40,577 nt of DNA from Chloroflexota bacterium (GTDB taxonomy: Bacteria > Chloroflexota > Anaerolineae > UBA4142), in assembly GCA_023381515.1 (NCBI GenBank), contig JAMCQI010000016.1, forward strand, positions 1-40,577. Reading direction: 5' to 3'. This document shows positions 7,338-15,781 of the stretch, one piece after another; positions within the stretch are counted from its first letter, which is position 1; each line of letters opens with the position of its first letter. The notes under the pieces were generated by a model, which did no database searches, was not told the origin of the DNA, and saw nothing but the letters and a program-made list of their open reading frames with translations. The translations under genes were made by a program, and so were the position numbers.

Positions 7338-9745
7338 CGGACGCTCACAACCGTGTCCAGGACCAAGTGGTCGCCCAAGCCCTGTCCATTTGCGTCGACG
7401 ACGGCAAGTCGCTTCAAGCTCGGATATTCATAAGCCCCTACTTCGAGTCTATAGCTGCCCGGAGCCAATTCGGCCGGGAGAGAGAGCGCATAGTCATCGC
7501 GAATGGTCTCCCCGGGTGTCCAGATCGACGTAGGATACGCGCCGCCGCGCGGCTGCGCATCGACTTGGGCACGAACGGCCCCGCTCGCGTCGAGAAGGTG
7601 AACGAACATCGTATAATCCGAGTCCGTCCTCGCATTCGACCTCCAGTAGAGTCTCACATTCAAGGGACTGCCGGGGTGTGCGCTTGAATCGACGTGATAC
7701 GCCTGCAATCCGAATAGACCTCCGAATTCGGCGCCGGCAGGCGCTGCACCGGTCAACTCTTGCTCGGATGGAGGCGTCGCCGCGATCTTTATCGGCCCGA
7801 GGTAGAACTTGTCCGAAACCGGCACGTTCTCGAGCGACAGGACCGGGATTCTACCCATCCCCTGCGCATCGACGTCGAGCTCAAGGCGATATACGCCAGC
7901 GGCAAGACCGGACGCGGCGATCTTCCACGGAACACGAACGATCCCGGCCGGCCAAGCGCCGTTCGAGTCTGACGTGCCGAATAGAAGCCCACTGCTATCG
8001 GCGACATCGCGGTTGTCGTGGTCGAGTAATCGCGTCGTGAGCGTCAGGGGGTCACGTTTGTTTTCAATCGCTCGCCAGTAAAACGCGAGATCGAGGCCGG
8101 TCGATTCAGATCCTGCGACGAGGTCGTAGCCGGCAAACTCCAACAGTGGGCCGTAGACTCCCCACAGCGCGGTCGTGCGGAGCGAAGGGAGTCCGGCAAC
8201 ATTCGTCTTGAGAATCCGCACCGGGTAACCGTTATCGTCGAAACGCTTGACTTCTGGGAACCGCGCGAAAAACGCATCGTACTGGTTTTTTGCATCCGAA
8301 TACTGGTCGGGGTTTTCGTAATAGCGCCCATAGGCGCCGTAGCTGAACACGAGATACTCGTAGCCGTTCTGGACGTACCAATCCGGCGAGCGATCGATCA
8401 TAGAGAATTCGCCGTGCACGCTGTACCGAGCTGGGTCAACGTAAGGACTGTAACCCTCGACGGCGATGCGAGAGCCCGCCGGCAGATTCCCGCTGATCCA
8501 AGCCCGCGCGGTCTCCCGCGAATCCGTCACGCCGAGGGCGCGGTCGGCGGCTAGCGCGTTTGCCGCGCGCGGGACGATCAATAACGCGGCCAGCAGTAAC
8601 AACGCGGACGCGACCACACGCGGCCGCCGCAACGCGCTCGATACCCAATCGAACAGCAGAAACAGGAACTCGGCGCCCAATACGCAAACAAACGGGATCA
8701 CCTGCATGATCGTGCGATCATTTCGCGAAAGCAGCAAGCTGACGAAGACGAAATAGACGATGGGATAGACGAGGACGACCAGGGCCTTGGGCCGGCGCTT
8801 GAATGCCGCGACGAGAATGGAGAGCGACGCGAAAAGGACGAGCAAACCCTCGGATTGCCAAAGATACGAAACGTACCACGCCAACGCATTCCCTTCCTCG
8901 CCGGTGTGCCCCTCGACGGTGTACGAGAACGCCTGCCAGCGCACGCCGTCCCAAAAGTTGGAGAAATCCAAGACCGCAAATGGAGTGCCCACGACGAACG
9001 CGAGAGCTGCCACGGCCAGGCCGACATAGATCTCTTTGCGGCGCCAGCCGGCCCACCCGGTGCGCAGCAGGTGCGCTGCAATGAGCGCAAGCAACACGAT
9101 TCCAACATTGTATTTTGCGGACACGGCCAGCCCGGCGGCAACGCCGGCCAAGACATAGTCGCGCATACGTCCGCGTTCGAGGATTCCGAGCGCAAAGTAG
9201 ACCGCGGCCAGCGCGAAAAACATCGCAATGATGTCGGGCGCGAATCGATGTGATAGCCCGACCACGGTCGACGACACGGCGAAGAAGAGAGCGGCCAGCA
9301 ACGCAAGCCAACGATTCAAGTCAAGCCGTTCGGCGATCGCGTACACGAGCAGGATCGACGCCGCGCTGAATAGCGCGACCATCCCGCGCGATATCAGGAA
9401 CTCGGCCGGCAGCGCCAGCTTCCCGACTCCTAACGTGATCACTTGAGGTAAGGGCAAAAGCGCTGGCGAAGCGTATGACAAAACTCCAAGCAGGCGGCCG
9501 ACCAGAAAGTAGACTATATACGCGCCGGCATTCAGGTAGAACATGAGCGAAGGATAGTACCACCAATGGGGGTTCAGATCGCCGGTCCTGAACATCTGGA
9601 GCGTAATCGTCACGTAGGTTGGCTCGTCGGGGCCGTAAGTGTATGGCAGGCCATAGTCGATGCCCCACATGCGGAGCGCCAGGCCGAGGAGGACGACGCA
9701 CGCGAGTAGGCCGTTCGCGGTCTCGAGCCGACGGATCATGTTCAT
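7334..9745 (-). CDS. GT39/ArnT-like membrane glycosyltransferase with two C-terminal beta modules
   Basis: An 803-residue GT-C enzyme. The first extracytoplasmic loop carries YTYGPDEPTYVT (36-47, D40-E41), the acidic pair expected of PMT/ArnT-type transferases that use polyprenyl-phosphate sugars outside the membrane. About a dozen hydrophobic segments follow to around residue 400. An ectodomain comes next, including IDRSPDWYVQNGYEYLVFSY. Two beta-rich modules close the protein, about 534-650 and 674-803. The second has LYWRS, YTMFVHLLD, AYPTSIWTPGE and PGSYRLEVGAY. The same module type occurs three times in the protein at 13406-15781. The start is the ATG at 9745; a second Met two codons on is possible. 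Two bases separate it from the gene before it and four overlap the gene after it. Module function is not known. Confidence 0.92.
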   Translation of the reverse strand: MNMIRRLETANGLLACVVLLGLALRMWGIDYGLPYTYGPDEPTYVTITLQMFRTGDLNPHWWYYPSLMFYLNAGAYIVYFLVGRLLGVLSYASPALLPLPQVITLGVGKLALPAEFLISRGMVALFSAASILLVYAIAERLDLNRWLALLAALFFAVSSTVVGLSHRFAPDIIAMFFALAAVYFALGILERGRMRDYVLAGVAAGLAVSAKYNVGIVLLALIAAHLLRTGWAGWRRKEIYVGLAVAALAFVVGTPFAVLDFSNFWDGVRWQAFSYTVEGHTGEEGNALAWYVSYLWQSEGLLVLFASLSILVAAFKRRPKALVVLVYPIVYFVFVSLLLSRNDRTIMQVIPFVCVLGAEFLFLLFDWVSSALRRPRVVASALLLLAALLIVPRAANALAADRALGVTDSRETARAWISGNLPAGSRIAVEGYSPYVDPARYSVHGEFSMIDRSPDWYVQNGYEYLVFSYGAYGRYYENPDQYSDAKNQYDAFFARFPEVKRFDDNGYPVRILKTNVAGLPSLRTTALWGVYGPLLEFAGYDLVAGSESTGLDLAFYWRAIENKRDPLTLTTRLLDHDNRDVADSSGLLFGTSDSNGAWPAGIVRVPWKIAASGLAAGVYRLELDVDAQGMGRIPVLSLENVPVSDKFYLGPIKIAATPPSEQELTGAAPAGAEFGGLFGLQAYHVDSSAHPGSPLNVRLYWRSNARTDSDYTMFVHLLDASGAVRAQVDAQPRGGAYPTSIWTPGETIRDDYALSLPAELAPGSYRLEVGAYEYPSLKRLAVVDANGQGLGDHLVLDTVVSVR

Positions 9746-9747
9746 GG

Positions 9748-11268
9748 TCAGTCCGTCAACCTCTTGAACAGCTCAAAGTACGGCGCGCGCCCGATTCCGA
9801 CGTCGAACGAGCCGACGGTTCGATAGTGCTCGGCAAGCCACGCTTTCTGCTCGGGCACCGAGTTGACGACATCCAACTCGCCGTGAATCCAAGCCAGATA
9901 ATAGTCCGGCTGGAACGTCCGAATGATGTTGAAGAAATCCGGGCGACCGAGCTTGTCGTTGATCTGCGCGACCTGCGGTGATATCAGCCCGCCCTCGTCG
10001 ACGATATAACGATCCGAGTACCAGCCGACCGCGCCGAAAGTCTCTGCGCCGACGGTCGCGGCCGGCGGGGTGTTTTGGGCAAGCCAGCGACCGGCATCGG
10101 CAAGCTCAGCCCATTCGAGATCGTCGGCCGGGCGCGGATCGAAAAAGCGCGACTTGGCCGAACCCGCGCAAGCCAGTATGAACAACACGAGAAATGCAGC
10201 CGCGGCGACCGGCACAAGCCGTTCGACCGATTTTCCAGCCGCAAACCGCTTGAGCCAAACCCCGGCCGCGACGATACCACACGCGACCAGGACGCTGTGA
10301 ACAGGCCAGAGGGGCTGCCAATACCAGCCGCTACCGAGCCGGGCACCGGCGATGACGAATGCGGCAGAATACACCGCAAAGTAAGCGGGGAGCACGATCG
10401 AGTCGTCCTTGCGAGCCAGCAGGTACACCAATCCGATCACGAAAAGGACCGTCGATGCGATCGCCCGCGGCGTATTCATAGCAAAGCCGTACTGCACGGC
10501 ATACATGGCAAGATTGTCCGCCAGGGGAACACGGTACGAAGCCGCTTTCCCGACGATCGAGCTTGGAATCGGCGAACCGAAGTAGAGCGTCGCAAAGATC
10601 ACCCACGGCGCAAGGACCGCGGCAAAGGTTCCCAACGGAACGAGTCCGATCTTGCGTCTCCCTCTAGCCAACTTGGCCAGATGCCAAGCGACCAGAACGG
10701 CAACCAAGATAAGGTCATCCGGGCGCGTGATTACCGCAATCGCGGCAATTGCGGCGGATAGGTTGTATTGCGCCGCCAGATAGGCCAGGAAAAGAGCAAG
10801 GAGAACTAGTACGTTTAGCTCCGTTTCCAGCCCGGTCGACGCCGCCCAGACACTGTTGGTCGAGATAGCCAAAAGCATCGCCGCAAACAGCGCCGCCCAC
10901 GGGCCGGCGAGCCGTCGCGCAATGATCGCGACCAGGAGCACGTTGGCAGTGCTCGCCAGCACGGTGATGATCTTGCTCGTCGACACAATATCGGCACCGG
11001 CGATCGCGAAAGGTGTCAGCAGCAGCGTGAACAGCGGCGTGGTGGTGCCCAAAACACGTTCGCCCGGGTTGTAGACAAACCCGATGCCGCGCGCGAGATT
11101 GCGGACGTAACGAAACGTGATGAACGCGTCGTCCAACGTCGGATTGCCGGCGGCGTAAATTCCACGGACGAAGAGCGCGATCAACACGATCGCGGCGACC
11201 GCCACGTAGAACGGCCAGTTGGAACGGTCACGCACCGCGAACATGCCGGCGAGTCGCTCAGTCATCAT
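9748..11268 (-). CDS. GT-C polytopic glycosyltransferase, AftB-like style
   Basis: A 506-residue membrane protein with about ten hydrophobic segments and a soluble C-terminal part after about residue 370. The first loop reads NPTLDDAFITFRYVRNLARG (42-61) then FVYNPGERVLGTTTPLF (64-80), with the D46-D47 pair. This loop pattern is shared by a group of GT-C proteins that includes mycobacterial arabinofuranosyltransferase AftB. They use polyprenyl-phosphate sugars on the outer face of the membrane. The C-terminal ectodomain contains WLAQNTPPAATVGAETFGAV and PDYYLAW. The start ATG at 11268 overlaps the upstream gene by 11 bases; an ATG three bases later is equally possible. The sugar donor is unknown; similarity to AftB is by motif style only. 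Confidence 0.9.
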   Translation of the reverse strand: MMTERLAGMFAVRDRSNWPFYVAVAAIVLIALFVRGIYAAGNPTLDDAFITFRYVRNLARGIGFVYNPGERVLGTTTPLFTLLLTPFAIAGADIVSTSKIITVLASTANVLLVAIIARRLAGPWAALFAAMLLAISTNSVWAASTGLETELNVLVLLALFLAYLAAQYNLSAAIAAIAVITRPDDLILVAVLVAWHLAKLARGRRKIGLVPLGTFAAVLAPWVIFATLYFGSPIPSSIVGKAASYRVPLADNLAMYAVQYGFAMNTPRAIASTVLFVIGLVYLLARKDDSIVLPAYFAVYSAAFVIAGARLGSGWYWQPLWPVHSVLVACGIVAAGVWLKRFAAGKSVERLVPVAAAAFLVLFILACAGSAKSRFFDPRPADDLEWAELADAGRWLAQNTPPAATVGAETFGAVGWYSDRYIVDEGGLISPQVAQINDKLGRPDFFNIIRTFQPDYYLAWIHGELDVVNSVPEQKAWLAEHYRTVGSFDVGIGRAPYFELFKRLTD

Positions 11269-12487
11269 GCCTCATCACTACCGAGCCGCCAACGAAACGA
11301 CCGCGCCGCTTGTCGATCAGGTAGAACCCGAATACCGCGATGAACAATAGATAGGACCAAACGATCATCTGGGGGGACCCGTAATCGCCGGTGATCCGGT
11401 GCAGCCCCGCAAGATCGAATCGACCGAAGGCCGCATGCGTGGATATGGCATAGACTGCCGTTACGACCAGGCTCAACGCCCACACCGCCGCAACGCGAAG
11501 CCTCCCGGACCAATCGACGATCAATAGCAAATAGATGACGACGAGCGAAAGGTGAACGGGATCCATGTCCGGCGTTCCCAGGATGCCGGCCGTGACAGAG
11601 AGCGCGAGCGCTTCGAATATGTCCAGCCGCTTGAGCCAATAAAGTCCATAGATCGCGGCGAGAGCTGCGGCGACGGCCGCAAGCAGGACGAATCGATTGT
11701 AAAGGCCGACGGCATTCAACAGACTCGCCGGAGCGATGTGCACCAGCGGCGTCGCAATTCGCTGCGCTCGAAAGGTGTAGACGTAAATCCAATCAGGAAA
11801 CCAGGGGAGGTGACCAAGGACGACGATCGTGCCAAACAACGCAGCGCCCCGGACAAACCCGCGCAGGCTCGGCGAAGCCCAAAGTAGAAGCGGGACCAGA
11901 TAGAATGCACTCACCCACTTGAACGAAGCCAGAACAGCCGCTGCGGCAATCGCCAACAACGCCGACCTGAACTTGAATGGACCGGCCGACCACAACTCCT
12001 CGCGGGGCCGCGTCAGAAGAAGGAAAACGAGAAATGACAACGTAAGGGCGATGGATTTGTCTTCCGGAACGAGCGTCAAATTGTAGAGAGTAAGCGGTCC
12101 CAGCGCATAAAACAGTTGGAAAGGCAATCGCAGCCGCGACGACCAGAGCACGAGCGCTAGAAGCGCAATGTTCACGGCGTCGAACAAGGCAAAGAGCACC
12201 TGGATCGCGCGCGGGTCGTCCCAAATGCGAACCGTTGCGACGTAAACCGCCAGTTCAAGCGGCTCCATGTCTGAGCGAGCGTCACCCGATTGCCCGCTCG
12301 CCCACAACACGTATGGGTTCTTGCCCTGAAGCGCAGTCTCCGCCGGCCAAAAGTAATTGTTCAGGTCTGCGTGGTTGGCGAGAAATCCGATCTTCGAAGT
12401 GAGCGGCCCAGGGAATATGAAGAAAAGACGAAGCGCAAAACCAACACCGACCAAGGCGAGCGTCATCCGATCCAATGGGGATTTCAT
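11258..12487 (-). CDS. GT-C membrane protein, GT87/mannosyltransferase-like
   Basis: A 409-residue integral membrane protein with about ten hydrophobic segments. Near the N-terminus it has NHADLNNYFWPAETALQGKN and then GDARSDMEPLEL, acidic residues in an extracytoplasmic loop as in GT-C enzymes that use polyprenyl-phosphate mannose. The pattern LYNLTLVPEDKSIAL, ahead of a hydrophobic helix, resembles GT87-type transferases. The ATG at 12487 is the start because it forms an ATGA overlap with the methyltransferase stop; a frame extending to 12646 lies wholly inside that gene and is Arg/Gly-rich. It should act on the outside of the membrane, but the assignment is to a broad fold only. Confidence 0.88.
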   Translation of the reverse strand: MKSPLDRMTLALVGVGFALRLFFIFPGPLTSKIGFLANHADLNNYFWPAETALQGKNPYVLWASGQSGDARSDMEPLELAVYVATVRIWDDPRAIQVLFALFDAVNIALLALVLWSSRLRLPFQLFYALGPLTLYNLTLVPEDKSIALTLSFLVFLLLTRPREELWSAGPFKFRSALLAIAAAAVLASFKWVSAFYLVPLLLWASPSLRGFVRGAALFGTIVVLGHLPWFPDWIYVYTFRAQRIATPLVHIAPASLLNAVGLYNRFVLLAAVAAALAAIYGLYWLKRLDIFEALALSVTAGILGTPDMDPVHLSLVVIYLLLIVDWSGRLRVAAVWALSLVVTAVYAISTHAAFGRFDLAGLHRITGDYGSPQMIVWSYLLFIAVFGFYLIDKRRGRFVGGSVVMRHDD

Positions 12488-13398
12488 GGTTTGCGAAGAA
12501 CGGCCTTGCAGCCACCGGCAGCGACCTCTTGGAGAAGCGGAACGAATACCAAGGGCGTAACACCCGCCAACACGAGGAAAGCGAAGAAACTCCCCGCGTC
12601 GAACTCCCGTCGCGCACGCGCGAGCGTCTGGCGGAGATTGGCCCAATGGGGCGCACGGCGCATTGCCGTGACGAGACCCACCCCCAACCGCATTCCCGGG
12701 TGTGTCAGAAATGGCCGGACGCGCAGATAAGAGGTCTCAAAGCCGGCACCGCGCGCATAACGTTTGAACGAGTGAACGGTCAGCCCGTTCAAGGTCGTGT
12801 AGACGTCGTACGCGCCGAGCGGCGTCAAAATGCCTTGGCGAGGGCGCTTTGCCAGCAATGCCTTCTTCACGATCGCGCGCGGCAGCAAGTGGAACCAGGG
12901 AATCATGACATAGTCGTCGATGTGCCCTGAGAGCGGGCCAAAGAAAGGAGGAAAAACGACGAAGACAATTCCAGATTTCTTCAGGACGCGCGAGCACTCC
13001 AAGAGCAGCATGTGCGTATCTCGCACGTGTTCGATGACGCTGTCGAGCAAGACGGCGTCAAAGTAGTCCGCCGGGAATGGGAGCCGGGTTCCATCGCCCA
13101 CCAGAAACCGGATGGACGCGCCGCGCGTGCGAGCGGCCTGCGCACCCAATTCTAGAGAGGGGACGTCGACGTCCAGCGCCGTCACGTTCATGCCTTCGCA
13201 CGCGTAGGCAATTCCCTTTCCGCCGCGGCCGGTGCCGATCTCGAGGACTCGAGCACCCTGTGTGCGAAAAAAACAGGCGAGAAACGGAATCGCGCGCTTG
13301 GCTTCGCGTGCCTGGTATTCGATGTACGCATCGTACGATGAAAGGCGCGCGTCGACTGCGTCCGTGTACTCGGCGTCGATGACGGATTCAATGCTCAT
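12484..13398 (-). CDS. SAM-dependent methyltransferase (class I)
   Basis: A 304-residue class I methyltransferase. Motif I VLEIGTGRGGKG is at 51-62, an acidic post-I segment VTALDVDVPSLELGA follows, and motif II/III regions include DYFDAVLLDSVIEHV and CSRVLKKSGIVFVVFPPFFG. After the Rossmann domain the protein has an atypical C-terminal part with a hydrophobic stretch (FFAFLVLAGVTPLVFVPLL) that may associate with the membrane. The start is the ATG at 13398; a TTG at 13404 is possible but less likely. It sits among GT-C genes and probably methylates a sugar or lipid-linked intermediate. The acceptor is unknown. Confidence 0.92.
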   Translation of the reverse strand: MSIESVIDAEYTDAVDARLSSYDAYIEYQAREAKRAIPFLACFFRTQGARVLEIGTGRGGKGIAYACEGMNVTALDVDVPSLELGAQAARTRGASIRFLVGDGTRLPFPADYFDAVLLDSVIEHVRDTHMLLLECSRVLKKSGIVFVVFPPFFGPLSGHIDDYVMIPWFHLLPRAIVKKALLAKRPRQGILTPLGAYDVYTTLNGLTVHSFKRYARGAGFETSYLRVRPFLTHPGMRLGVGLVTAMRRAPHWANLRQTLARARREFDAGSFFAFLVLAGVTPLVFVPLLQEVAAGGCKAVLRKP

Positions 13399-13405
13399 GG
13401 ACAAT

Positions 13406-15781
13406 TTAGGGTTTCACTTGAATCGGCGCGTTCAATTTCACGTGGTCGTCGGACGAGCCCTGAATCGCCACACGCTTGCCGGTCCTCGGGTCGTAGATTC
13501 CGACAATCAGTGATGCGCTGCCGCGATAAGAAGCGTCGCCAAAGTCCAGCGTGTGAGGGTCCGCGATGATTTCGCCGCTGACCCAACCGCGGGTCGCGCG
13601 CTTGCCTCCGTCGGGAGCGCTGTCGCTCTGCGCGACCAGATGTCCATCGGCCGCAAGTAGTTGGGCAAACACGGTGTAGTTCTTGTCGATCGCGCTGCTC
13701 CCGGCGCGCCAGTAGAGCGTCAACAAAAGCGGCGTTCCGGCTGAGACGGACGTGCTTTCCAGATCGTAACCGATCAAGTCACCAACGCCGGCAAAGCTTG
13801 CTTCTGCCGGGCTGCCCATGCTGGGAATCTGGAAGGTATGCGTGACGGTCGCGATGTCGACGTCCGTCACGTAGAGTGATTTTCCGCCGTCTATCCCAAT
13901 ATTCACTTGCGCCGGCCCCCCGGCGGCATCCGGTGGGACGCGCACGTCCCAGTGATCGACCACGACCTCGTCCGCGCGCCATTGACTGGTCGGATAGGTG
14001 CCGTCGACCGGAGCGCCGGACGCTTCCGCAATGACCTGGTCCCCCCGCATGACCTGGACTCGCACGTTGTAGGAAGGAAGCGTCGTAAGGAGCGAGCGCC
14101 AACGGGCAGTCAAACTGACATCTTCGCCGGGGAGAACGGATTGTGTAGCGACGCCGTATGCGGCAAGCCGCATCCCGGTTTGCAGGTCCACTTTGGCCTG
14201 TACCAGGTGCGAGTCCTGTAGCGTCTTGAAGGGGTCGGCCGCAATGTCCTGCGCGCGGTATACCTGAACGCTCCCAAGTGTGACGAGGTCGGCGGCGGCA
14301 GCGACTCCTTGCGCCGAATTCACGTGGAGCCGTTCGGAAGCGCCGCTGAGATAGACGCCAGCGGAGACGGTATATTCGCCCGGCGGAGTGCCAAAGGGTA
14401 CGACGAGCAAGTGGTATCCTAACATCCGGGTGCCGGCGTCCGTCTGATCGCTTGTCCTTTGTTCCGCATCCTGAATTTGAAAATCCTGAGCCTGGATCTG
14501 CCGCCCCTTGGAGTCGTTCAGTATCAACGAGACTTTGAGCGGCGCGCCGGTTCTATCGACCAGGTTCCAGCGGAGCGATACGGCAACCGCGTCGTGACTG
14601 CACACGCGCGGCTCAAAGTTGTAGCCGGTCATCTGAATCGGGCCGAAATCCACCTTCGCGGACTGGAATGCGTCTGCAACCCAATCGGCGAGCGTTGGCG
14701 GAACGACGCGCGGCTTGACGAGCGGACTCTGCAATTCGTACGGCTTGACCGGCAGAATCGTTCCCGGAATGTCGTCCAGGCACCCATTCGACTTTAGGAA
14801 AGAAGCAAGAATTCCCTGACTGTCGTGCGAATCGTCGGCGACGTTGACCCAGTATGCGTTGCGCTTGCCCTGCAGCGAAGAGATCAGGTCGTCCCAGAGT
14901 GCCAGCCCGCGTTGGTCCGGGAGGAGGTCGAGGTGAGCCGTCATGTCCGGGATATTGCCGAGCCGGAGCTTTGGGCTGTCGCTGATCACGACATCCTTGT
15001 CCGTCACGACCCGCGCCAGATAGCTCGGCTGCACGTCGACCAGAAAAGACTGTTCGGGCTGGGTATACGCGCTCACCGAAAGGTACCCGACTGCCAATAA
15101 CGCGACCGCCAGAAGGCCGCCGGTCATCGTCGGACAGAGGCGAGCCAGCCGGAGCAGGGCGTCCGGAGTGAACACGCGGCAAAGAGCCACCGCGACCGCC
15201 AGCACGAGAAAGCCAAAGGCCCAGTTGGACACGCGCTCGGCTGACGGCTGCTGATTTGCGAGCAAGAAAAAGGGCGTCAGCACGAGCAGCAGCATTCCGA
15301 CCAAAGCGAACGGCGCGTGCGGCATTGCATCCAAGTAGCTCGCCACACGCGCAGAGCGCGAGCCTGCAGCCGGCGGGTCTAGCTCGCCAACAGGCAGGAC
15401 CCGCCATGCCAGCCATTCCAGCACGATCGAGATCGCATACAAATAGAGCAGCCAGCGGACCGGGAACTTGGGGGCAGTCACAACCACGGCTGCAACGAAC
15501 AGCGCCGTCGCAGTCGTACAGGAGTAGATTGCACGCTTGACCGCGGCGACCGGGCCGGCCTCCATCGTCAGCATCGAGCGAAATGGAATGGAATAGCAGA
15601 TCGCAAAGGTGAGCCCCGCTAACACATATTCGAGCGCATAAGGAACAAGCTCCGCCAGCGAGAGGTCGGTCGTCGCCAAGTCGATCAGGCTCGCAATGAT
15701 TAAGCTAATTGCGCCGACGGCGAATCCGATCGTTATGGCTGTCCAGAAACGACGTGTGTTCGACGTGACAGTGGAGCTCAT
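13406..15781 (-). CDS. Membrane protein with three extracytoplasmic beta modules, unknown function
   Basis: A 791-residue protein. About seven or eight hydrophobic segments occupy residues 12-245, without an obvious GT-C acidic first loop. A soluble region (about 250-378) follows, then three successive beta-rich modules at about 379-500, 535-650 and 668-791. Module two has YPTSQWRADEVVVDHW; module three has LTLYWRAG, YTVFAQLLAADGHLVAQSDS and SLIVGIYDPRTGKRV. These match the two modules at the end of the GT39 protein (7334-9745). A good ribosome-binding site, AAGAGG, ends 7 bases before the ATG. It abuts the giant membrane protein upstream with no gap. It may bind the growing glycan outside the cell or be a degenerate transferase; neither is shown. 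Confidence 0.9.
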   Translation of the reverse strand: MSSTVTSNTRRFWTAITIGFAVGAISLIIASLIDLATTDLSLAELVPYALEYVLAGLTFAICYSIPFRSMLTMEAGPVAAVKRAIYSCTTATALFVAAVVVTAPKFPVRWLLYLYAISIVLEWLAWRVLPVGELDPPAAGSRSARVASYLDAMPHAPFALVGMLLLVLTPFFLLANQQPSAERVSNWAFGFLVLAVAVALCRVFTPDALLRLARLCPTMTGGLLAVALLAVGYLSVSAYTQPEQSFLVDVQPSYLARVVTDKDVVISDSPKLRLGNIPDMTAHLDLLPDQRGLALWDDLISSLQGKRNAYWVNVADDSHDSQGILASFLKSNGCLDDIPGTILPVKPYELQSPLVKPRVVPPTLADWVADAFQSAKVDFGPIQMTGYNFEPRVCSHDAVAVSLRWNLVDRTGAPLKVSLILNDSKGRQIQAQDFQIQDAEQRTSDQTDAGTRMLGYHLLVVPFGTPPGEYTVSAGVYLSGASERLHVNSAQGVAAAADLVTLGSVQVYRAQDIAADPFKTLQDSHLVQAKVDLQTGMRLAAYGVATQSVLPGEDVSLTARWRSLLTTLPSYNVRVQVMRGDQVIAEASGAPVDGTYPTSQWRADEVVVDHWDVRVPPDAAGGPAQVNIGIDGGKSLYVTDVDIATVTHTFQIPSMGSPAEASFAGVGDLIGYDLESTSVSAGTPLLLTLYWRAGSSAIDKNYTVFAQLLAADGHLVAQSDSAPDGGKRATRGWVSGEIIADPHTLDFGDASYRGSASLIVGIYDPRTGKRVAIQGSSDDHVKLNAPIQVKP

